This document shows, piece after piece, positions 8,707-17,123 of a stretch of 34,160 nucleotides of DNA; the first letter of the stretch is position 1; the number at the start of each line of letters is the position of its first letter. The DNA is taken from positions 1 through 34,160 of the forward strand of contig JAHBAR020000042.1 of the NCBI GenBank assembly GCA_018500015.2, in the 5' to 3' direction. The translations under genes and the position numbers were made by a program. Origin of the DNA: Candidatus Kerfeldbacteria bacterium (lineage in GTDB: Bacteria; Patescibacteriota; Patescibacteriia; UBA9570; XYC2-FULL-38-9). The notes beneath the pieces were generated by a model that saw nothing but the letters and a program-made list of their open reading frames with translations, ran no database searches and was not told the origin of the DNA.

Positions 8707-10460
8707 GATAACGTCAATTCAGATGAACGGCTCATATCGAGAGAGCGAATACCAGCGAGTAGTTGTTCACGAGAAACTGTGACACCATCTTTTTGACCGC
8801 GTACACGCACTTGGAAGTTGCCACTTTCGATTTCTTTATCGCCGACAACAACCACGAACGGGATTTTTTCGTGCGCGCTGTTGCGAATTTTTTTACCAAT
8901 TGTTTCGTTTGCAATATCAAGATCGGCACGAACAGCGCGTCCTGCGCACTCGTGAGCAAGCGCTTTTGCAAATTCGGCATGCTTTTCTGAGACAGACATA
9001 ATGCGCAGTTGCACAGGTGAGAGCCAGATAGGGAAGTTGCCAGCATAGTGTTCAATCAACACCATGAGCGCGCGCTCTGCTGAGCCTAAAATCGCTCGAT
9101 GCATCATGACTGGGCGTGCTGAACTGCCATCTTCTGCAGTATAGGTAAGATCAAAGCGCTCAGGCTGTACCATGTCGATTTGAATTGTGGAGAGTTGCCA
9201 TTCGCGACCAAGCGCATCTGTTGCCATCAAATCCATTTTTGGGCCATAAAATGCCGCTTCGCCCGGACCATCAAAATATTCAATGTTATTGCGCTGCATG
9301 ATCTTCACTGCCCATGCCTCGAGTTTGTCCCACACGGCTGGATCGCCAAGATATTTCTCGGGATGTTGTGGGTCGCGTGTACTCAAACGGTAGCGATACG
9401 AGAAGCCAAATGTATTCATCACTTTTTTAGTCATCGTAAGTGCAACATCGATTTCGCTATCAACTTGGTCTTCGCGACAAAAATCGTGACAATCATCTTG
9501 TGAGAAGCTGCGTACTCGAGCAAGCCCTGAGAGCTCGCCTGGTTTTTCGTCTCGATACAGCATCGCGAAGTCAGTGATGCGAAGTGGAAGATCACGATAA
9601 CTGCGCGGCTGACTTGCGTAGATCTGAGTATGCTGTGGACAGTTCATCGGCTTCAAGAAAAATTCATCCTTGCTGTAGTTGCTTATCACGCGGAACATAT
9701 CTTCTTTGTACTTGTCGTAGTGACCGCTTGTTTTGAAGAGTTCTGCTTTAGCAATTTGCGGTGTGTGTACTTGCATGTAGCCTTCAGCACTTTGTAGCTC
9801 TTCAATGTAGTTCATCAGTAAACGTCGCATGAGAGCACCTTTTGGAGAATAGAGCGGCATGCCAGAGCCAACAAGATCAGAGAAGCTAAATAAATCCAGC
9901 TCACGGCCAATTTTGCGATGATCACGCTTTTTTGCTTCTTCTTGTTGCCACAGATAGTGATCCAAATCTTCTTTACTAAAGAACGCAGTGCCGTACACGC
10001 GCGTGAGCATTGTATTTTTCTCATCGCCGCGCCAGTACGCACCAGCGACTTTGAGCAGTGTGAAGTGCTTCAATTCTTTTGATGGGTTTCCATTGTGTCC
10101 ACCACGGCAGAGATCGCGGAAATTTCCAGACTGATAGATTGTTAATGTTTTATCTTCACCAGAAAACTCATTGATAAGTTCGAGTTTATATTGGTTGTCC
10201 GCGAATTCTTTTTTCGCTTCATCAATTGTAACTTCAAAACGTTCAAACTTTGTCCAATGCTTTGCTATCGAACGCATCTTTTGTTCGATTTTTGTTAAAT
10301 CGTTTTCAGAAAGCGGCTCTGTACCAAAATCAAAATCGTAATAAAAACCTGTCTCGATCGCAGGGCCGATCGTGCGCTTTGCGTGTGGGTAGAGTTCTTG
10401 CACTGCTGCGGCAAGAAGATGCGCGCAGGAGTGTCGTAGTTCTTGAAGTGCGTTGTCCAT
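8703..10460 (-). CDS. thrS: Threonyl-tRNA synthetase lacking the TGS domain
   Basis: Charges tRNA-Thr. The 585-aa protein starts directly in the editing domain: HSCAHLL near residue 10 and LCRGGH near 117 carry the editing metal/active-site residues. The class II core follows, with motif 2 around YRDEKPGELSGLARVRSFSQ, NCPQH for zinc binding and motif 3 around RPVMMHRAILGSAERAL. A C-terminal anticodon-binding domain ends the protein. The N-terminal TGS/ubiquitin-like domain (about 60 aa in E. coli ThrRS) is absent and the ORF cannot be extended into it, because the non-coding T-box leader begins immediately upstream. No SD is visible; a T-rich stretch precedes the ATG. First gene of a thrS-miaB operon. 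Confidence 0.96.
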   Translation of the reverse strand: MDNALQELRHSCAHLLAAAVQELYPHAKRTIGPAIETGFYYDFDFGTEPLSENDLTKIEQKMRSIAKHWTKFERFEVTIDEAKKEFADNQYKLELINEFSGEDKTLTIYQSGNFRDLCRGGHNGNPSKELKHFTLLKVAGAYWRGDEKNTMLTRVYGTAFFSKEDLDHYLWQQEEAKKRDHRKIGRELDLFSFSDLVGSGMPLYSPKGALMRRLLMNYIEELQSAEGYMQVHTPQIAKAELFKTSGHYDKYKEDMFRVISNYSKDEFFLKPMNCPQHTQIYASQPRSYRDLPLRITDFAMLYRDEKPGELSGLARVRSFSQDDCHDFCREDQVDSEIDVALTMTKKVMNTFGFSYRYRLSTRDPQHPEKYLGDPAVWDKLEAWAVKIMQRNNIEYFDGPGEAAFYGPKMDLMATDALGREWQLSTIQIDMVQPERFDLTYTAEDGSSARPVMMHRAILGSAERALMVLIEHYAGNFPIWLSPVQLRIMSVSEKHAEFAKALAHECAGRAVRADLDIANETIGKKIRNSAHEKIPFVVVVGDKEIESGNFQVRVRGQKDGVTVSREQLLAGIRSLDMSRSSELTLS

Positions 10461-10623
10461 AAAAATAGAAAAAAACCTATTATTTATTTTGGGATCCTGT
10501 GTTCAGGATGGTTCCACCCAAATTCCTTGCTTCTCGCAAGGCGCTTTACCACGTACTCTTCGGCGTTTCGAGGATGAATCGAGGATAGTTTGTCTCTATC
10601 TCTACGCAAAAAGTACTCTTATG
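10461..10623 (-). promoter_or_regulatory. T-box riboswitch leader of thrS with a short Stem I
   Basis: Read on the minus strand, an antiterminator-type helix is exact. TTTGGG (10517-10522), the seven-base bulge TGGAACC (10510-10516), ATCCTG, loop AACA, CAGGAT, CCCAAA (10488-10493) match the T-box consensus UGGNRCC between helices A1 and A2. Upstream is a perfect 6-bp Stem III-like hairpin CCTTGC/GCAAGG (10525-10541). A long closing helix pairs 10604-10616 with 10553-10566. Inside it, a GATAG/CTATC hairpin has the loop AGACAAA, containing ACA (10591-10593), a Thr codon and the likely specifier. A 7-nt bulge ending in A would pair with a tRNA ending UCCA. No clear terminator with a U-run follows the antiterminator, so transcriptional versus translational control is unresolved. 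Confidence 0.85.
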
Positions 10624-10629
10624 AAGAAA

Positions 10630-10658
10630 ACTATATAAAGATCAATGCCTTCTGTCAA
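10630..10658 (-). promoter_or_regulatory. Promoter of the thrS T-box leader
   Basis: On the minus strand TTGACA (10653-10658), a 17-nt spacer and TATAGT (10630-10635) form a near-consensus housekeeping promoter. It predicts a start near 10622-10624, directly before the 5' strand of the long closing helix of the T-box leader. The leader would be about 160 nt. Confidence 0.8.
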
Positions 10659-10668
10659 GAAAAAGAAC

Positions 10669-10789
10669 AACAAGATTGCTTCGTCGTGCCTACCCTGCCT
10701 ACCGGCAGGCAGGCGGCAGACAGGCGCTCGCAAGGACAAACATTCCGCATGTCATTGCGAGGAGGCGCAGCCGACGCGGCAATCTTGTT
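10669..10789. repeat. REP/MITE-like palindromic repeat
   Basis: Bounded by an 11-bp perfect inverted repeat AACAAGATTGC (10669-10679) / GCAATCTTGTT (10779-10789). The arms contain the GTCATTGCGAGGAGGCGCAGCCGACG type of sequence, resembling interspersed palindromes common in many bacteria. The centre holds an extra GC-rich hairpin CCTGCC/GGCAGG (10694-10709) and further GGCAGGCAGG copies, possibly a nested insertion. The element overlaps the stop codon of the gene to its right (TAA at 10788-10790, minus strand). A degenerate half copy lies at 33869-33915. Confidence 0.75.
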
Positions 10790-11966
10790 ATTTCGCAATT
10801 TTGACCTGAATATGGTCTTCAAGTGATGGAGTTACCTTGAGCCAAAAAGGGGAGAACTGAACAGAAACGGTGCTGACATCTGGGATAGCAAGGAGATAAA
10901 ATTTTACTTTACTTTCAGTCATATTTACTAAATGTTTTGAGGCGAGTTTTTCGTTTGATTCACTCAGCGTAATGCTGTATGGGATAGCGACGTGCACTTC
11001 CGCATCTGAGCCGTCGGTTGCGTGTAGGGTGACAGTTGTCGCAATATCATCGGTGTTGAGTGATTGCGCTAATTCGTAACCTTCGGGAATAGAGTTTGAG
11101 ATTTTTTCTGAAAGTGTAGACACAAGTAGCGTGCTATCATATGCAGCAATTGCCGCCGAGCCAGCAACAGTAACAGTTAAGTCATTGGCAGTTGATCCAA
11201 CTTCAGCACTTGGTGTGATGGTGAGCGGAAGTACTGGAGTAATGGAAGAGTATGCAACGTTTGTCGGCAGATCTGTGCGCGACGATAATTCATCCGTGAA
11301 GTGGGCTTGTGCTTCCGCGTCAAATTGTGTTTTGGCTTCAGTGGTAACAGCGTCTACATCCGTTTGTGCAATGGTTGATGTGGAAATAAGACCGCCGGTC
11401 ATAGACTCAGCACTTGTGCCGTAAATTTTATCTTTTAAACCATCCCACAGTGCTACGATCTCAAATCGAGACGCGGAAATATTGCCCGAGGCACCTTCTT
11501 GATCGGCAATTACCGGTACATCAATCGTGCTGCCGGCAGGAACAGTAATGCTTTCTTGTGTGCGGAACAGTATTCCTTCAGTTGATAACAAACGAGTGGT
11601 TGCAATCAAACGTTGTGCTTGTGAGTACTCATTGTGAATGGTCACTGTACCGGTTGCTTTGCTTGGGCGTTGTGTCGTGCTGTTGAAATCTTGACCGGTG
11701 GCGCTTCCTGTCGCATCAACAAAGTATACCTTGCCCGCAATCTCAGAGAGAGCAATCTCAAAAGAGCCTTCAACGGTTCTCACATTCGAGGTAATCGTGA
11801 TTGTAGTTTTTGTAAACGAGAAATACAGAATACATGCAATGAGCAGAACACTGAGCAGAACAAAAATACTGACTATCTTTGTATAGTGTTGTTCGATGCG
11901 AGATGCGGCCTTATGTTTTTTTGGAGTGTGCACAATAATACGTTTTTTGATTTGTGTCTCTTTCAT
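10788..11966 (-). CDS. Baseplate J/gp47-like single-pass membrane protein
   Basis: Function unknown. The 392-aa protein has a basic cytoplasmic N-terminus (about 1-30), one transmembrane helix near 33-52 and a large extracellular, Ser/Thr-rich part. The stretch around residues 95-180 (ATGTVTIHNEYS, GILFRTQESITVPAGS, VPVIADQEGASGNIS) has the pattern seen in baseplate J/gp47-like proteins, a label often given to such membrane-anchored proteins in CPR genomes. This is a similarity of pattern, not proof of a contractile apparatus; no other tail genes are nearby. It starts 20 nt after the dnaE stop on the same strand, so it may be cotranscribed. Its stop lies in the palindromic repeat, which could act as a transcript end. 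Confidence 0.7.
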   Translation of the reverse strand: MKETQIKKRIIVHTPKKHKAASRIEQHYTKIVSIFVLLSVLLIACILYFSFTKTTITITSNVRTVEGSFEIALSEIAGKVYFVDATGSATGQDFNSTTQRPSKATGTVTIHNEYSQAQRLIATTRLLSTEGILFRTQESITVPAGSTIDVPVIADQEGASGNISASRFEIVALWDGLKDKIYGTSAESMTGGLISTSTIAQTDVDAVTTEAKTQFDAEAQAHFTDELSSRTDLPTNVAYSSITPVLPLTITPSAEVGSTANDLTVTVAGSAAIAAYDSTLLVSTLSEKISNSIPEGYELAQSLNTDDIATTVTLHATDGSDAEVHVAIPYSITLSESNEKLASKHLVNMTESKVKFYLLAIPDVSTVSVQFSPFWLKVTPSLEDHIQVKIAK

Positions 11967-11986
11967 ATGTTTGAAACAGTACCTTT

Positions 11987-14900
11987 TTATAATTGTACCA
12001 TGCGCACATGGTCATGTCCAAAAAGTTTGACCAAGGTTTTGTATGCTTCAAGCGAGACGCGTTCATGTAAGTGCATCCGTTTTTTACCCATGATGACTGT
12101 CACACCATATGTACCGGGATGTTGTGATAAGAGTGCTCGCGCTTGAGTCAACTTTTCCGCAGATGTGCTGTGAGGAATATGGATCTCACATTCAAATTTT
12201 TCAGGAACAAATGGGATGATTTCGTTTGCGAGCATCTTTGGAGTGTCATCACCGCTTTCTATGCTGCCTTTTGCGCGCAACAACGCCTCTTCCACACACA
12301 GCGCACCGGCAACCTTTGCAACTTTTGGAAACAGAATAACCTCAATCTCTTGCGTGGTATCCTCCAGTGTCAAAAAATACATAATTTCACCGTTCTTGGT
12401 GAGAATGCGCTTTACGTGCTTGACCATGCCGGTCAGGGTAACGACTTCTTCCGGTCGATCAATTTTTGCTTGTGCGATAGAGAGGCCCGCAGCCCGGAGT
12501 AACGGTTCGTATTCCTCTAAAGGATGGCCGGAAAAATAAACACCCATCAATGCTTTTTCATATCCAAGAAGTGCATTGCGAGAGACCGCGGGCAGTGTGG
12601 GCAATGTCAGTTTTGGTTGTTTGGTAATTGCAAGATTGGAAAATAAATTAAATTGTCCACTCACATGTTCTTCTTGAGCGCGTTTTGCATATTGTAACAA
12701 GATGTCGAGATTTCCCAGAAGTTGTGATCGATCAAAGAAAAGATCAAGGGCTCCTACTTTTATCATGCTTTCCATAGACTTACGATTGAGGTCACGATCT
12801 TTTACTCGAGAAAGAAGATCCTCAATAGATATATATACTCCGTTGGTCATGCGCTCAGTAACGATGCGATCCACAATATGGTTGCCAACGTTTTTAATTG
12901 CCTTGAGGCCAAATCGAACGGTGTCACATGGAGTGTTGTCTGATTTTTTCACAACCGAAAACATACCCTCTGACAAGTTGATGTGCGGTGGGAGTATGTT
13001 CAATCCCATTTCTTTGGCATGTTGAATTTCAATAGCAATGCGATCGGTATCGCCGTAGTCAGCTGTGAGGAGCGCTGCCATAAATTCAGCAGGATAATGC
13101 GCCTTTAAGTATGCGGTGCGGTAGGCGATCATGGCGTAGCATGCGGCGTGCGATCGATTAAAACCGTACCGAGCAAATGGCAAGATGAATTCCCAAATGT
13201 GTTGAGCAATTTTTTTCTCAATGCCATGAGCAACCATTCCACTGATAAGTTTTTCACCTTGTTCGTCAAGCAACGATTTAATTTTTTTTGCCACAGCTTT
13301 GCGTAACATGTCGGCTTCACCGTACGAAAAGCCAGCCAGCTGACGCGCAATTTCCGACACTTGTTCTTGATACACGGCAATGCCGTATGTGGAGCCCAGT
13401 ACCGGCTCAAGACGATTATCGATGTACTCAATTTTTTTTCGGCCATGCTTCCCATCAATGTAGTCGGGAATGAATTCCATTGGACCCGGGCGATACAACG
13501 ACACCATCGCGATAATATCTTCGATCTCGGTTGGTTGCAGTTGTTTGAGGTAGCGACGCATGCCGGCACTTTCAAGTTGGAATACGCCAACTGTTTCTGC
13601 GCGCTGGAGTAAGGAAAATGTTTTCGCGTCATTGAGTGGAATATGTTCGATGTCAATATCTATCCCCGTACTTTTTTTGACGAGCTTGAGGGTGTCCTCG
13701 ATGATGGTAAGGTTTTTTAATCCTAAAAAATCCATTTTTAACAGTCCTAGTGACTCAATGGGCTTCATCGAATATTGCGTGATCATGGTATGGTCATCTG
13801 CGCTTGCATATTGCAATGGTACAGAGGTTGTGAGCGGATCTTTTGTGATCACTACCGCACAGGCATGAATAGATGTGTGACGCGCAACACCCTCGAGTTT
13901 TTTGGCGATTGCAATCAAACGCTCGGCATCTGGATCCGATGTAAGGAGCTCTTGTATTTCAGGGACGGTTTTCACCGCATCTTCGAGTGTTGTAAACATT
14001 GGAATACACTTTGCAATGCGATCACAAAATCCATAACTCAAACCCAGAACGCGCCCAACATCGCGGATTGCAGCTCGCGCAGCCATCGTTCCAAACGTGA
14101 TGATTTGCGCCACGTGATCTTTACCGTATTTTTCTTCTACGTACCTCAGCACATCTTCACGGTGAACATCTGAAAAGTCCGTATCAATATCAGGTTGTGA
14201 GACACGCTCAGGATTTAAGAAACGCTCAAAAAGGAGTTTGTAGGGGATAGGGTCAATGTCAGTAATGGAGGTGAGATATGATACGAGTGAGCCGGCTGCA
14301 GATCCGCGGCCTGGGCCTACAGCAACGCCAGAGTTTTTTGCCCAATTAATAAAATCTTGCACAATTAAAAAGTAGGATGCGTAGCCTGTTTTCTCAATCA
14401 CAGAGAGCTCGTAATCAAGTCGAGTGTGTACACCTTCAGGAACAGTAGAGCCATATCGTTTTTGAATGCCTAGCTCACACAGTCGTCTTAACTCTTGGTT
14501 TGGAGTAATACCGTCAGGTAGTGGATACGCAGGAAGTTTAATCGTGTCCAGTTCAATATTGAGATCAATTTTTTCTGCAATCATGACTGTGGTGTCGACC
14601 GCTTCCGGGATGTCGGCAAACCATTGACGCATCTGTTCTTCTGATACAAAGGAGTAATCTTCGTTGCGCAATGTTGAGCGTTGCGTCTCCTCGAGGAGTT
14701 GTTTTTGTCCTATACAACGCAAAACATCTTGCGCCTCTCTATCTTCCGGACGAATGTAGCGCACGTCGTGCGTTGCTACCACAGGAACATTGTGCTGTGC
14801 GTGTAGTTCACGAAATAGCGCATTCACTTTTTCTTGTTCAGGTTGATGTGGTTTGTGCATGAGCTCCAAGTACACTTCACCTTCAAACACAGCGGCGTAC

Positions 14901-15373
14901 TCTTGCACGAGTTGATGTGCGGCATCGATGCCGTGCGTGAGCGCGACTTTTGCGATGTGCCCTGTGGAGTTGCCGGAAAGTGCGATCAATCCGCGCGCAT
15001 GCTTCTTCAACAGTTCCCAATCAATGCGCGGACGCAAAAAGAAACCGGTGGTGTGCGCGATTGTTGTAAGCTCGACAAGATTCCTATACCCTTCTTCATT
15101 CTTTGCAAGAAGAACGAGTTGGTATGGGTGCTCTTTCATGGAGTGATCGTTGATACCTTGCGGCGCAAGGTACACCTCACTTCCTATAATAGGCTTCAAT
15201 CCTTTTTTTTTCGCCTCTTGATAAAATTCAATTGCACCATACATGTTGGCTGTATCAGTGAGGGCGATGCCATTCATGCCCTGTTCTTTAGCGGCATACA
15301 CAAGTTCGGAGATCTTTGGCAGACCATCAAGAAGAGAGTAGTGGCTATGGGTATGGAGGTGGACAAATGACAT
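11987..15373 (-). CDS. dnaE: DNA polymerase III alpha subunit
   Basis: Replicative polymerase of the C family, 1128 aa, close to the usual 1100-1180. The N-terminal PHP domain starts FVHLHTHSHYSLLDG. The polymerase core has GPGRGSAAGSLVSY and the catalytic aspartates in QPDIDTDFSD. A helix-hairpin-helix region and an OB-fold (VVTLTGMVKHVKRILTKNG, near residue 985) follow. In the PHP domain the usual TDHGN is TDTAN and the later D-x-H-Y is DVRY. At least two metal ligands are therefore changed, and PHP proofreading activity is doubtful. Divergent from the small membrane protein gene at 15424, with about 50 bp between them. Confidence 0.97.
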   Translation of the reverse strand: MSFVHLHTHSHYSLLDGLPKISELVYAAKEQGMNGIALTDTANMYGAIEFYQEAKKKGLKPIIGSEVYLAPQGINDHSMKEHPYQLVLLAKNEEGYRNLVELTTIAHTTGFFLRPRIDWELLKKHARGLIALSGNSTGHIAKVALTHGIDAAHQLVQEYAAVFEGEVYLELMHKPHQPEQEKVNALFRELHAQHNVPVVATHDVRYIRPEDREAQDVLRCIGQKQLLEETQRSTLRNEDYSFVSEEQMRQWFADIPEAVDTTVMIAEKIDLNIELDTIKLPAYPLPDGITPNQELRRLCELGIQKRYGSTVPEGVHTRLDYELSVIEKTGYASYFLIVQDFINWAKNSGVAVGPGRGSAAGSLVSYLTSITDIDPIPYKLLFERFLNPERVSQPDIDTDFSDVHREDVLRYVEEKYGKDHVAQIITFGTMAARAAIRDVGRVLGLSYGFCDRIAKCIPMFTTLEDAVKTVPEIQELLTSDPDAERLIAIAKKLEGVARHTSIHACAVVITKDPLTTSVPLQYASADDHTMITQYSMKPIESLGLLKMDFLGLKNLTIIEDTLKLVKKSTGIDIDIEHIPLNDAKTFSLLQRAETVGVFQLESAGMRRYLKQLQPTEIEDIIAMVSLYRPGPMEFIPDYIDGKHGRKKIEYIDNRLEPVLGSTYGIAVYQEQVSEIARQLAGFSYGEADMLRKAVAKKIKSLLDEQGEKLISGMVAHGIEKKIAQHIWEFILPFARYGFNRSHAACYAMIAYRTAYLKAHYPAEFMAALLTADYGDTDRIAIEIQHAKEMGLNILPPHINLSEGMFSVVKKSDNTPCDTVRFGLKAIKNVGNHIVDRIVTERMTNGVYISIEDLLSRVKDRDLNRKSMESMIKVGALDLFFDRSQLLGNLDILLQYAKRAQEEHVSGQFNLFSNLAITKQPKLTLPTLPAVSRNALLGYEKALMGVYFSGHPLEEYEPLLRAAGLSIAQAKIDRPEEVVTLTGMVKHVKRILTKNGEIMYFLTLEDTTQEIEVILFPKVAKVAGALCVEEALLRAKGSIESGDDTPKMLANEIIPFVPEKFECEIHIPHSTSAEKLTQARALLSQHPGTYGVTVIMGKKRMHLHERVSLEAYKTLVKLFGHDHVRMVQL

Positions 15374-15423
15374 AGGTGTTCGAGTATGATACCATATTTT
15401 TAAACCTTAAAATTATTTACTGT

Positions 15424-15891
15424 ATGGTCAAAACAAAATCCCCTTTTACCAAACGAAAATGGTCGTTTGACATTATGATGCTTGCCTATGGTGTTATTAT
15501 TGTTGGTGTGCTGGCAATCGCTGGTCAGTTGTGGGCAATGCGTAGTCGCATGATGCAGGTGATTCCAACAGATACCTACCAAGCGGTGTTCCTCACCAAC
15601 GGTCAGGTGTATTTTGGAAAGCTCAATAACCTCAACTCAGAATACATGGTGTTGAAAGATGTATATTACATTCAACAATCAACAGATGACACTTCAGATG
15701 AGGCAGCGACCACTGATGATGAATCAGAAAATACACAACTCAAAATTATTCGTCTCGGTGAGGAGATTCATCAGCCACAAAACGGTATGATTATTGCACG
15801 TGATCACATGATGTACTGGGAAAATTTACGCGCCGACTCTCGTATTATTGATGCTATTAATCAAGAGAAACAACACACAGTAACTGAGTAA
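15424..15891 (+). CDS. Small single-pass membrane protein, unknown function
   Basis: 155 aa from the ATG at 15424; the GTG at 15376 in the ORF track would place most of the promoter region in the protein. A basic N-terminus (MVKTKSPFTKRKWSF) is followed by one transmembrane helix (about 16-38) and an extracellular domain containing TDTYQAVFLTNGQVYFGKL, then an acidic stretch near residues 98-112. I do not recognise a characterised family. There is no SD; AT-rich sequence (TAAAAT, 15408-15413) just upstream could be a -10 giving a very short leader. It ends at a strong terminator shared with the convergent gene. Confidence 0.75.
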   Translation: MVKTKSPFTKRKWSFDIMMLAYGVIIVGVLAIAGQLWAMRSRMMQVIPTDTYQAVFLTNGQVYFGKLNNLNSEYMVLKDVYYIQQSTDDTSDEAATTDDESENTQLKIIRLGEEIHQPQNGMIIARDHMMYWENLRADSRIIDAINQEKQHTVTE

Positions 15892-15925
15892 GTAAAAAGA
15901 GCCAACAGGCTCTTTTTACTTTTTC
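15892..15925. terminator. Bidirectional rho-independent terminator
   Basis: A perfect 12-bp stem GTAAAAAGAGCC / GGCTCTTTTTAC (15892-15903 and 15908-15919) with loop AACA sits directly after the stop of the plus-strand gene and contains the stop of the minus-strand gene (15916-15918). The A/T-rich arms supply U-runs on both strands. Confidence 0.9.
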
Positions 15926-16200
15926 GTTTTTTTGTTTGAATGTCGTTTCACCATCTCAACCACGCTCCCGATTTCTTGTGCAATGAATGTGATTGAAGAG
16001 GCTGAGGAGACTACTTTTTCTCGGATAGAGTTAATGCTGCGTTCAAATTCAGCAATTTTTGTACGAATATCTGTAATGACCTCATTCCCTTGTTTAAGGA
16101 TTTGAACGATGTAGTACATAATCCAGACAAGAAAAAATGTGAATACAATAATGGCGATGGTCAATGCACCGTACATAAGATCAACACTTGTTTGAAACAT
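15916..16200 (-). CDS. Small membrane protein with coiled coil, unknown function
   Basis: 94 aa. An N-terminal transmembrane helix (about 8-33) is followed by a charged heptad-like stretch (about 34-85: QGNEVITDIRTKIAEFERSI) and a Lys-rich tail ending KKTKK. The layout resembles other short one-helix membrane proteins with a cytoplasmic coiled coil; no family is recognised. It is convergent with the gene at 15424 and divergent from that at 16279. Its stop codon is inside the terminator stem. Confidence 0.72.
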   Translation of the reverse strand: MFQTSVDLMYGALTIAIIVFTFFLVWIMYYIVQILKQGNEVITDIRTKIAEFERSINSIREKVVSSASSITFIAQEIGSVVEMVKRHSNKKTKK

Positions 16201-16263
16201 AAAAGATTTTTATTTTACTCTCTTTGAGATAGTATACATCTATAGGCGTGTCAGAGCAAATTG

Positions 16264-16272
16264 TGCTAGTAT
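16264..16272 (+). promoter_or_regulatory. Extended -10 promoter giving a probably leaderless mRNA
   Basis: TGC-TAGTAT (TG at 16264-16265, hexamer 16267-16272) lies 6 nt before the ATG at 16279, so transcription would begin at or next to the start codon. No SD is present and no good -35 is seen. Confidence 0.6.
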
Positions 16273-16278
16273 GCATCC

Positions 16279-17121
16279 ATGGACATACCCACAGAAGATC
16301 ATACTTCGTTTAAGCTTGGATATTGGATTGCAGTGCACAAATCATCTTTGCGCATAGCATATACAGTATTTTGGGTTGTAATTGTTGCTGGTATTTGGAT
16401 TTCGTTCTTTGTTCGAACTGTTGATTGGATCACGCATCTTCAGCAAGCAAACGAGATTGTGCGCAATGCCGCTCAGAGCATTGTGAAATGGGATGCGCGT
16501 GTTGCGCCCGAGGATGTGCAAGTGGTAAAAATTTCTACCGTTCGGTATAACGCAAGTAGTGTGGATGTGCTTGTGCATGTGTACAATCCAAACGCAATTT
16601 GGGCTGCCTCTTCAGCAAACTATACCTTGAGCGTGAATGGCAACGAGGTTGAAACAGCGTCGCTGTCTATTGCGCCGTTGCAAGATCGTTATGTGACACG
16701 TTTGCGCATACCGAGCACAAGCGACGTGTTGCCAAATGTTCGCATGACATGGGGCAAGGTAGTCTGGAAAAAGATGGCTGATGCAGCCACGCGTTTACCG
16801 ACGCAAAGTTGGGCATTTGAAAACGCCTCGTTTCACGAGATCACCGGTGATGCCGCAGATGCGTTTCGTACTGAGCTTTCCTTTGATTTGGTAAACAACA
16901 GCGTCTTTGGATTCAATCAAGTGAAAGCTGTGGTTGCCATGCACACTGCCGAGGGTACGATCACCGCACTCAGTAGCGTTGTAGTTGATACATTGCTCAC
17001 CAAAGAGTCACGTTCAATTATTTTGCGATGGCCGGCAGCATTGAGTCGTTTAGATACGCCACAACTCTATATTGATCTCGATCTGCTCGATGAGAGTAAG
17101 ATTATTCGCACGCTCCAATAA
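16279..17121 (+). CDS. Single-pass membrane protein upstream of rodA, unknown function
   Basis: 280 aa: a short cytoplasmic N-terminus, one transmembrane helix (about 26-47), then an extracellular region. That region has two similar beta-rich halves, roughly 75-160 and 175-275 (for example VRYNASSVDVLVHVYNPN and TELSFDLVNNSVFGFNQV). This resembles LEA14/Ig-like folds, though I cannot assign it firmly. It is separated from the RodA/FtsW gene by only 2 nt and is almost certainly cotranscribed, so a role at the cell wall is plausible but inferred. Confidence 0.8.
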   Translation: MDIPTEDHTSFKLGYWIAVHKSSLRIAYTVFWVVIVAGIWISFFVRTVDWITHLQQANEIVRNAAQSIVKWDARVAPEDVQVVKISTVRYNASSVDVLVHVYNPNAIWAASSANYTLSVNGNEVETASLSIAPLQDRYVTRLRIPSTSDVLPNVRMTWGKVVWKKMADAATRLPTQSWAFENASFHEITGDAADAFRTELSFDLVNNSVFGFNQVKAVVAMHTAEGTITALSSVVVDTLLTKESRSIILRWPAALSRLDTPQLYIDLDLLDESKIIRTLQ

Positions 17122-17123
17122 CC

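Noticed and set aside
12143-15370. Numerous plus-strand ORFs of 60-180 aa opposite dnaE.
   Set aside because: They mirror the coding strand of a full-length DnaE and show no family motifs or start signals.
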